Shown here one piece after another: positions 55,001 to 64,000 of a DNA stretch of 64,000 nt; the first letter of the stretch is position 1; the number at the start of each line of letters is the position of its first letter. Location of the stretch: positions 6,619,332-6,683,331 of the forward strand of contig NC_060237.1 of NCBI RefSeq assembly GCF_021155775.2. The letters are read 5' to 3'. This DNA comes from Neodiprion pinetum (Eukaryota > Arthropoda > Insecta > Hymenoptera > Diprionidae). Position numbers and translations under genes: made by a program. The notes under the pieces were generated by a model. That model ran no database searches, was not told where the DNA came from, and saw only the letters and a list, made by a program, of their open reading frames with translations.

Positions 55001-58000
55001 ACGAATCAGCCGCGTGCCTTTGTATATAATCAGCGGATCAAGCGGTTAACCGAGGCTAATTGTTCTTTTAAAATTAGTACGCGTTTCAACAACAAGAAGG
55101 CACGAATCGGGATATTTCTTTTCGTCACAAAACCCGACCCCTGATCCGCGATTGTTCCCGAAATATTTTTCCGTCGATTGCGCAACAGCAGAATTTTTAT
55201 CCGAAGTATTTTTGCGAGTAAACCGCAATCCGTTGTGATTTTTATGAAAAATTAGAGATTCCGCAAGGCGTTGCGAATGAATTTTCGCGTTTGCACGGCG
55301 GAAATTGAACCGCGGTAATCGTCGAAAAGAAAAATTTTCGCGGTAGAAAAATCGTGATGCGTGACTCCTTCAGGCTGCACCTTTATGAGGTTACGCATAT
55401 TTTTTATCTTTATCACCCAAGGACGTAAACGATTTATCGTTTGTACAAGTTTGTTGGATCCAGGCATTATGGTACTTAAAAATAAGGAATTACGTAACGA
55501 GGAGAACACGTGCTTGCGGAAATTACAGAGTGTGAAGACTCGGGTGGACGTTGTTACGAACAGCCCCGTAGTTTCGAGCGTTGTGGAAGTCCGGCCGGTC
55601 AACGAGGTGCCAAACGTTGTCAAGAACAATTTAGCCGAGCCTGAGTACGACTTCCTGTCAAAACAACCGACGCAGAGCGTCGACGAAACTTACAAGGTTT
55701 GTGCAGAATCGTATCCCCGTTTTTCCCCGCACGAACATTAGTGTAATATAATTTATACAGGTACCTACACACCGGTTAATTAATCCGCAGAGTACAAACG
55801 AATCTCGCTCTACTCAAGGTTGTGCAATAACCAGCCAATACGAGTACAATGATTACATACGTATATGCATGCACACATGTACAGATGTGAGGCACGTATG
55901 AAAGCATACGAATCGAGAGAAGGGAACGTCGCTCGTTGCATTATTATAATATTGTGTATACACGTATAGATGCAGATATATTTCTTTTTTATGTAAGTCA
56001 GGGCAGCTCGCAAAATGAAACCCATTGAATTTTGAAGTCAAAAGCAACGGGCTTATCTCGCTATCGCTGGATTGGTACAAAGAAACTCGCAACCATATTA
56101 ATGTCTCGTCTCATTTATTTTATTTCACGTTTGCACGTACACTTGTGTTTTCTCTCTTCTTCGCGACCACGTTTCTTTCAAATACTATATGCTTCCTTTT
56201 ACGATCGCTACTCGCTCCAAGGACGCGGGGCGTGCGTTATTTAAGTTTGGCAATTTGACACGCAAGCTTGTTAAAAGTCCTTCGCGACACGCTCTATGCT
56301 TGTAATAATTACGAACGCACACGATGTAATGCGAGTCAGGAGTACGAGGCACTAATGAAGTAGCTTCGTTGTTATTTTACCGTATCGCCAGTTTCGGATG
56401 ATCGTTGTGGGAATGATTTATATCTTAAATAATTACGCCTAACGATACAAATCCTCCATCCGTTAAAATCAAAGACATCGCGGATAGTTCAACAATTTTT
56501 ATCACCTCCATTTTAATATTCGACACACTGTTTCTCTTTACTGTACAATAACTTCAAACAATCTCGACTCTTTTTTTTTGTTTGTTTTGAATGAAATTTA
56601 CAGTACGCGCGAGTCAACTGTGTAATAAACGTCTCGAGGGTGCGATAAGGTATAACGTATAGTGTATTATATACAGAATATGAATTACTTTCACAAACGG
56701 ATTTAATTGATGCGAAAAAGGGAAAGTTGCGTGTCACACATTCTGTACCTACATATACTGAAAACCGGCGCCGCTATGTTAGAAACTATGAAATATTCAA
56801 CACCCGGGTGTAATGGAATATATAATTAACACGGGTCATGTCGAAAAATCTGAAAATGTTGGGTGTGCAAAAGAGTCTGCATTTCGAGGTGACGATGAAT
56901 AGTACGATAATACCGATTCGCACTGTGCGTACAAATCGCTTCCCGATTGTTGCAAAACTTGGTGTCAGGCACTCGAATCGTTTACTTTTGACTGCCGGCG
57001 AAGCGCGCGCGTTTATTCGCGGTCCTTAAACCGACGATTATCAAATGCTTCCAAGAATCCCGATTGAGGTAGGTCTGTTACGTTTCAGCTTATAAACTTG
57101 AGACCATCTTCGAAACATCAGGCGAAACCAAGGCCCACGGCTAGACGATCCAAGGACAACCCAACCGGTTTGGTAACGAAACTGGGAGGCACCATTGTCA
57201 AGGATGGTTTGACCACCGTCCACGAGACCAACGTCATAGGTACTTACATCAATGGAAAGTACGCCCAGGTACTACAGAGTTCATCGCGCGTGTTGGGTGG
57301 CGTCCAGCAGCCGGAGGGTAAAATCAGGCCCACCAATTCCCACAGAATTTTGAAAACCATCGGACCTCAGCACGGCAAGCCGAGACCTCAACTCGAGCCG
57401 ACCCCGACACTTCAGGACGACTCGCCGGGACTTTCGCCCGAAAGCATCGTCAACGCTCAGTCAGGTGAATATCCATCTTTCGCTGATTGATGCGAACGTG
57501 ATGAAAATAAAGAATCCCGTTTTTCACTATTTTCGCAAATATTCCGGGATTTAGTTGAGTCCGAAAACCTTGCGTAAGATTTTGAGGAGTGTATACCTGT
57601 GTTGCAATTGTATTGCGTCGATCTTGTACGGATAGCGTGACTCGTTTCGTGGGAAGAAAAAAAAAAAATATATCTTCAACGAGTACGAGGACGTTTGATT
57701 GTAATACGGAGAAAACCGGGTAACAAGTGCGGTTGGGCATTACGGTTTGATGCCGGGCCGGATAAAACCTGTAATTCTATTCTCTGTGCACCGAACAGGT
57801 ACTAACATAAGGACTTCTCGGCGTCATTCGAGCAACAATCAACACCGTCCCAAGTTCCGTAACAACAAGCTTCCCGAGGATTCCGAGAGCGGTGAACAAA
57901 TTTCCACGCAGAGATCGTCCGGGAAAAATCGACCAGCGGCCGGAAGACCCGGTTACAGGTAATCGATCGACACGTGATTACACGGATCCAGGAAACATGA

Positions 58001-60253
58001 CACGAGGTTACACTTTGCATTTGATAACAATAATTGTAACGTTGCAAACTGAATCGCGCACGATATGGAAACCAATACGCAAACAAACAAACACGTACAC
58101 GTACACGAACACGGAACAGAGAACGGTCGACGACCCTAGTCTCACTTCGAGTCTGGTCTGCTTCGGGATACTTTCAGGAACAGAAGTCAAATCACGACGA
58201 CGACGACTAGCGAAGCACCAGTAACTCGACGTAGAAACGGTTTCAGGCCAAGTAATCAGCCCAGTCCTCCAGCGAAGCAGAATAGAGCGAGAATCGAGTC
58301 GTCATCCTCATCATCGTCGTCTTCGTCATCGAACAATTCACCAAAGGTAAAGTTCCCGAGGGCACCAGGCAGGTGGTCATACAAGACGACCCCTAAACCA
58401 CGAATTGCGATCCGCAAGCAGGTTGAAGATGACATCGAGAAGCCCTTGACGCCGGAAGCCAGTGTCCAGGTCCAAGAAGTCGTCGTTGACGATAAAGATA
58501 ACAGACAGATCCAGATCAGCCAGAAAAAGATACAGGAACAAGAAACAACTGTCGAGGACGAGCAGCCTGAGGCCAGAGAATCCGAGGATGACGGAGACGC
58601 CGTTCAGGAACCGCAAATCCTTCCGCTTGAAACTATCAATGTCGAGATATCGACGCCGGCCGATTTCAACGACGTTTACTTCGAAATAGCCACCATCAAA
58701 TCGCCTTATACATTCCAGGTGAGCAGTTTCAAACTTTGAAAACCTCGTTACCCAAAATATTTCCTATTTCTTGGTGATATATTTTCCGAATATTCGCCCG
58801 TAAGGCGCGTCCTCTTTCACAAACTTTCATCGAATAAAGTAGAAAGTGTGCTAAAAGTCAGCGTTGTATGATCACGTTCAAAAGTAGCCCAAGATCTTTA
58901 GCGTTACATTGAAATTTCGATAATAATAATAAAAAATAATAAAAATTCATAAACTTATTTGAACGCATCGCTTTTCACCCGTGTCTTCGAACGATCCTCG
59001 AATGCAAATTCACCCGCGGTTAAAAAATATAAAATTGCAAAATGTACACGAATGACGATTTTTTCATTCCCTCGAACGACGCGAAGGTTGGAACGCAGAG
59101 GAACACTCGGTACGTGACGGTGACTTCGACGGTGAAGAAGAGTTTCGCAACGGCGGAAGCATCGCCGTCGGTAAACCCGTCGGAGCCACTAACGGAGAAC
59201 ATTCTAGCCAACACTGGCGCGGCGTACGAAACGACTCTTCCCCTGGACTCGTCCGTGGCGACACTTCCGGCGATATCCCTCGACCCAGGTCAGGCGACGC
59301 CACCGTTGGAGACGATAACCGAGACCTTCTCGACGACTCAAACGCTCCTCAAGACCCACCTTCTGCCGGTGGTGGCGGATGGTAACACGACGAAGCTGAC
59401 TCTGGTCCAGACCTACCACATCGCCAGGGTGGTAACGGCCACGAAGACGCTGCCGCCGATGGAGCTGTACCAGTTCATACCGAGCAAAACTCTCAACGAG
59501 TTCAACTCCCGGCTTGACGAGGCTGGAAGCGAGCTTCACCTGGAGCTCGACTTCGGCGACGACGACAGGGACGACGATGATATATTAAAACGCGTCGCAC
59601 CCCCGTCCGACTCTGACTCTGACTTGAACCCCTTCCGCCACGGGGATTCAGCCGGGAAGACCAAGGCTGGTCAGGAGGCTCACCCATCCCCGATGGAGCC
59701 TCAACTCAGTCCGGAACAAGCCCAGCAGCTCGCTCTGCTCAAGTACTTCGGCCAGCCTCAGCCCCAGGTGATAACAACCTCGCGGCCAGTCGTCGTCGTC
59801 GAGACCCTCTACGAGTCCCACGTTATCCCGCTCGTCAGCAAGGGAAACACCATATTCTCGACCCTCTCGAGGCCCGTCGGTACCGTACCCAAGACCACCT
59901 ACGAGTACGGCACGTCGACCATCGCCCCGCTCCTGCCCCAGGTGCCCCAGGTACCCCAGGTACCCCAGGTGCCCCAGCAGCTCTTCCAGCAGCCCCAGCA
60001 ACAGCAGCCCCAGTTCACCGTGACCACGGCTCCGATAGTGACTCAGACCCTGGCGACCGTCTCCGACTCCAGGGTGCTCAGACTTACCTTCGGCGCGAAG
60101 ACAGCCTTCACGACCTTGTTCTCAACGAGGGTCGTCCCCACCGCGGTCACGACCTACGTGACATCGACAGTCCCTATCCAGCCGACGGTACCAGCTTTTC
60201 CGGGTTATTTCCCACCCGCGGTTGGATATCCGGGTTATCCGTTCGTCGGTTAG
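52011..60253 (+). CDS. Large secreted Ser/Thr/Pro/Gln-rich protein, DUF4758-like
   Basis: Eight coding exons: 52011-52062, 53347-53520, 54598-54833, 55529-55696, 57089-57464, 57799-57958, 58178-58718, 59087-60253, giving 957 aa. A signal peptide is visible (MASRYAVLIAFLVCVAQTLA, from the second ATG at 52020). Repeated motifs follow: TVYGFLDFTTTIGNTVMVFS near the N-terminus; LGGTIVKDGLTTVHETNVIG; then in the last exon three related blocks with T-rich strands around VVADGNTTKLTLVQTYHIAR, VVETLYESHVIPLVSKGNT and RLTFGAKTAFTTLFSTRVVP. Between them are Lys/Glu-rich, Ser-run, acidic (DFGDDDRDDDDILKR) and Pro/Gln stretches. The pattern fits arthropod extracellular/cuticular proteins with DUF4758; that assignment is from memory. 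No enzymatic motif. The last exon could alternatively start at 59099. Function unknown; an extracellular matrix or cuticle role is plausible. Confidence 0.8.
53111..53134. repeat. (TA)n microsatellite in first coding intron
   Basis: An uninterrupted TA dinucleotide run inside the intron between 52062 and 53347. Confidence 0.9.
59942..59977 (+). repeat. Four in-frame 9-bp repeats encoding (Val-Pro-Gln)4
   Basis: GTGCCCCAG/GTACCCCAG units repeated four times in the last exon of the secreted protein, followed by more Gln-Pro residues. A recent in-frame expansion is likely. Confidence 0.9.
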
Positions 60254-61249
60254 ACGATTAGACGTTGCTTCACGTATCGTGCGTACAGTTTAGATCGAAC
60301 GTGTGTTTTTTTTCTGTAGGATCATTGCCGCGAGATATATATATATATATATAATCATACATGTACATACACGTATAACTACATTCGGACCCGAAAGTTA
60401 TAATTAGGGATCAGGGATCCTTCCGGTGCTGAGAGACGTGTATCCAGCGTGGTGAGGAGTTTGCCTAACGCCGTTTCTTAAATTACCGATCGACATCCGC
60501 AGTGTCGATCGAATCGTTGCGATTGCTATACTTTACAGTCTTGAATAAGATCTTCGATCTTAACAACCGTCGTTTATCTGACCTCGATTTATCGAGGCGA
60601 GGGAGCGGCCTGGACCGAAGGCGATTATTCTCATCCGCCGTGCACGCATGCATGCGATCCCGCGAACGTGAATGTTTCATTAGCAGTGTTATTAGAGGCG
60701 AGGGAACCTATGCGGAGTAGCCTCGAAAGGCGGAAACGGAGACGGCCGTGTCATTATTTGATTTGAATAAATTCTATTGTCATTTTTTGACAGGACCATG
60801 CGAGCCACAGCCTTATGGTATTTACATCCGCGTACCGGCGTCCTGATCATTGCTATACACATAGGTGTACACACATAATTATTGTTCACTTTTCTTTTTT
60901 CATTTCCGTTCTTTTCTTTTTTACACTTCACTCCATCGCTGGTCTGCACTCACCTCTGCCACTTCAGTTCTTGCTCTCGTTTATTCGGCGAGACCTCGAC
61001 GTGTATCAGGCAATGGCATCGATCAACCAGTAAAAAGAAAATTATTTCATCCATCGTTTCCCACCATCGCTCCGTAGTTTCGTAACTTTTCTACACGTAT
61101 ACGTATGACTTGTAAATAGAAATATGTATGCAGACGACGATATACATTTAACGTAGGATACCCAATCGTTGTTATCATTATTATAATAATAATAATAATT
61201 ATTATTATTAGTATTATTACCGCGTACACATGTAATCACCTTAAATTAT

Positions 61250-61253
<4 letters not shown>

Positions 61254-61294
<41 letters not shown>
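61254..61294. repeat. (CA)n-(TA)n microsatellite
   Basis: A short CA run passes into a long TA run, flanked by further TATA strings. Confidence 0.9.
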
Positions 61295-61300
<6 letters not shown>

Positions 61301-61604
61301 TATTATACGATGCCAGTGAAATCAGGATCTTGACTGATAACCAAAATAGTGACGAAAATTCTGACACAAGTATGTGTTTTTCGAATTATTATACTTTGGC
61401 TCAATTTAATTTATTGATCTTTTTTTTCACAGAATTTTTTTGAGCAATTATATATATAATTCGTATGCATTTGCGCAAATCTTGTCGTAGATCAAGTTAT
61501 CGATCAGTCCAGTCTTCAATTATTATACTGTATATAAATTATTAACCAAACTCTCATTGTCATGTATTGTACATTTAATTACAGATAAGTATATGAATTT
61601 TGTA

Positions 61605-61610
61605 AATAAA
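61605..61610 (+). promoter_or_regulatory. Candidate distal poly(A) signal of the secreted-protein gene
   Basis: AATAAA about 1.35 kb after the stop; an earlier match at 60766-60771 lies about 0.5 kb after it. Which one is used cannot be decided from sequence. Confidence 0.35.
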
Positions 61611-63966
61611 GAATGAAACATTGAATAATATCTGTCGTAGTTATTTCACGCGATAAGGAATTTCTGTAAATGCGTTAAATTGCGAAATACTACTCGGAAC
61701 TACTGAAAATTAATTAAAGTAAAAAAAAAAAAAAAAGTTACTCGTACCCAACGGTCGGATCAGATATAATGAGGTATAATTCCGTCATAGATTACCATCG
61801 AAATGATTGATAGGTACGTAGCAGTACTTTACGTTTGCACTTTACGTGACTTCCTAACGTTCATTATACCCACCCAGAACTACGAAAGTTTATAATACAA
61901 CATCGAATACTTGTTATGAATTGCGCAACTGCTGCTGGTAAATGCTTCGATTATGTGGTCTGCCATTATCACAAGTATCGGCATAAGGACTTTACATGCT
62001 CTTGTTAGCCAAGTATTCGTTAAATTCGCTAGACCCCCAAGCACAAGGCTTAGTAAAAAAAATTTTGAAAAAAAATATTAAACGCCATCGCCGTAACGTT
62101 TGACAAATTGCGCTCAATCGTAGGTCGTTAATCATCAAACTGTACAGGTATCAATTAGTTCGCAGTTGGACAGATTTTTCACCAATGTATGATTGCTTCT
62201 GCGTTTCATAAATTTTGTAATCCTCGATTGATAATATTTCGAGTCAATGTTCTGACTGCAATTTAATTTCATCACGTTGTCACGATTATTTCGTTTTCTT
62301 TTCGTTCATTCTTACTGGTCGGTGGAATAATTTTTTTTAACTATTAACGGATCGGCGATCCCTCCTCCTATCCTACGAGCGACCCAAATCAACTGCTCGA
62401 TCGCTTCGAGGCTCATTAATTTTTATACCTTGGACATTTCTTATTTCCGTTCAGCCCAGAGGCGTCGGACACCGATGTCTAATCGAATGGTATACGCGTT
62501 ATCGAATATGTTTTTGAACTGGGCAGGGATCACGTATAATGGACAGTTTGCACAAGCGCGTGTCACTCCAAAAGGTCATGGTTAAATTGCTGGCAATACT
62601 CAAAGGAGCTATTGTATCACCATTACCGAGTCAGCTCGCCTTAAAGGTGGCTAGCTATTCGGAGCAAATTTTTTTTTCACTTCTCGAAGCGCGTTCTACG
62701 TCTCGGTAAAGTTGGTTCAAATTTTGCGTCGATTCGAATTTCACTCAATTTCGGAATCGTGATAAAATCCTCGAGTAACTCGATCGGCGAGCCTTGAAAT
62801 AAATAGCCACTCGTTTATTTCCCGTGTCTATTTATCTATGATATTCTAACGCGTAAACTAGGCGGACTTTGTGCAACACACACATCGTTCAGGGTGTGGG
62901 ACCCGATTCTCATACGTAGATCCGCTTTGATACTCGTCGATTTATGTTCAGATAAACCTCGTATTAGTTTCACAAGGCACATGTGCATGTTTATATTTAC
63001 CACATCAACCTCTGGAGCGGATTGCTTACAGTATTTGCAATTAGTAGCCCCAAGTTAGGCGTGACATGGAATTATAAATGAAAGATGAATTTTTACTCAC
63101 AGTATTCCCGATCTCTGTAGCAGTCATCGAGGATTTCGGAGAGACCATGAATACGGTGGGCAATTCATACGTGCATACGTACCTACAAAGGTGGATAATA
63201 AAATATGAATTGACATTTCTTTTGTACTCAAAAATTATAATAAGCACGTCGATATAGGTATAATTAATTCGTCAAGGTTCATCGATAAATCGTCGAATGT
63301 GAGCACAACGTGTTCCTGTACCATCCGAAGGATACGTATTATAGTACCTACGCCGTAAAACTTGTGAGTGTTGGAGATCAGGTGTGTCATGGCCGTGCTA
63401 ATAATGACAATGGTGACGATGATGACGATGACGGGTTGAGTGCGATTATCTTGGGCTGAATGGTCAAGGAGCACATCAGCCCCAACATCCAAAGCTCGGA
63501 ACTGGCAAACCAATGTACTGCGTGAATTGATAGTTGGAAGATGAAAAAAACGTTCGTTTGTATGACCGACGTGATTTAAGGACAAGTATGAATACGCGTC
63601 AATTGAATTGACGGAAGTAACGAAAGTACGAATCATGAGTACTGGTCGGCACAATGAGCCCCACGAGCCGTTCCGTGTTCGACTGAAGAGATTATCATAA
63701 CAACGAGCGAGTCTCTGATCAGGATTTAAACACTGATACAGCATAACGCATCGTCTCGTTCCCAGGGTAGCTGTAAGAAAAACGAAAACAAAAATAAAAG
63801 ATACGTATAAGCGCTACACGGCTTTCGTATCATAGAATCACAAGAATTACAGCAATTACGTGAATGTTGAACCCAGAAACTTGATGGGCCCGTCTGAAAT
63901 GGTGGTGTTGTATTAGTAACTAAAGCCAGACCAGCCAAGGACGCGGTTTAGCCAGTTTAATTACAG

Positions 63967-64000
63967 AGTCAGGATGGACCATTGTCAAGGATGAACTGAC
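63967..64000 (+). CDS. 5' part of an exon of a probable paralogue of the secreted DUF4758-like protein (cut by window end)
   Basis: A splice acceptor (TTTAATTACAG, ending 63966) precedes an open frame in phase 2/1 reading SGWTIVKDELT. The neighbouring gene encodes LGGTIVKDGLTT at 57183-57215, and 16 consecutive bases (ACCATTGTCAAGGATG) are identical between 57191-57206 and 63978-63993. This fits the start of a homologous exon in a second, tandem gene in the same orientation. Only 34 bases are visible, so nothing more can be said about the product. Confidence 0.5.

Larger units (their letters stand above)
60254..63966. other. 3' flank of the secreted-protein gene and intergenic DNA
   Basis: Candidate poly(A) signals AATAAA at 60766-60771 and 61605-61610. 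(TA)n runs lie at about 60338-60352 and 61258-61294, and ATT/AAT trinucleotide runs at 61184-61212 form an inverted repeat. No clear coding exon; minus-strand ORFs at 63235-63744 and 63726-63938 have no recognisable content. A short plus-strand ORF at 63078-63257 is discussed as a finding. Confidence 0.5.

Noticed and set aside
63235..63744. 169-codon minus-strand ORF
   Set aside because: It starts only with a non-standard context, has no recognisable family, and contains a repeat-derived (TCA/ATC)n hydrophobic run. It sits opposite the suspected direction of the paralogue.

Overview
The window is animal nuclear DNA, most likely from an insect. It is AT-rich, with short spliceosomal introns (mostly about 70-400 bp), many (TA)n microsatellites and a long CAG/CAA tract in a Mediator gene. 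The gene set is metazoan: ETS factor, PRMT3, PFAS, MED25, WIPI4, SMIM20, mRpL22 and RpL39. A large secreted low-complexity protein of a type I know from arthropods suggests an insect, and I would guess Hymenoptera. That order-level guess is inference, not proof. No bacterial operon, CRISPR array, provirus or intact transposon was seen.

Left part (1-9 kb): an ETS-domain transcription factor (+, 2563-4772) carries two adjacent Pointed domains encoded by two equal-length exons. It converges on PRMT3 (-, 6232-8928). Both genes contain one GC-AG intron supported by reading frame. From about 9 to 17.5 kb there is no recognisable conserved gene. This stretch holds minisatellite-like repeats and exon-like segments on the minus strand, three of which look like tandem copies.

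Middle part (17.5-37 kb) is a compact housekeeping cluster. It runs: F-box/WD40-like protein (+), PFAS for de novo purine synthesis (-, 19 exons), MED25 (-, 14 exons, Q59-H-Q6 tract), WDR45/WIPI4 autophagy beta-propeller (+), SMIM20/MITRAC7 (-, 52 aa), mRpL22 (+) and RpL39 (-, 51 aa). MED25/WDR45 and SMIM20/mRpL22 are head-to-head pairs with short shared upstream regions. WDR45/SMIM20, F-box/PFAS and mRpL22/RpL39 are tail-to-tail pairs. SMIM20 and mRpL22 are both mitochondrial, so shared regulation is plausible.

Right part (37-64 kb): about 15 kb contains only unrecognised short ORFs near 38.7-39.7 kb and simple repeats. It probably includes intron or regulatory sequence of the next gene. From 52.0 to 60.25 kb lies an eight-coding-exon gene for a 957-residue secreted, Ser/Thr/Pro/Gln-rich protein with repeated T-rich, G-N-T-containing motifs, probably DUF4758-like. 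In the last 34 bases an apparent splice acceptor is followed by an exon start whose translation (TIVKDELT) resembles the TIVKDGLT motif of that protein. A tandem paralogue therefore probably begins here and is cut by the window edge.

Gene models below were built by hand from reading frame, splice-site consensus and remembered family sequences. Exon phases were checked to add up for every named gene. Function beyond family level is inference.
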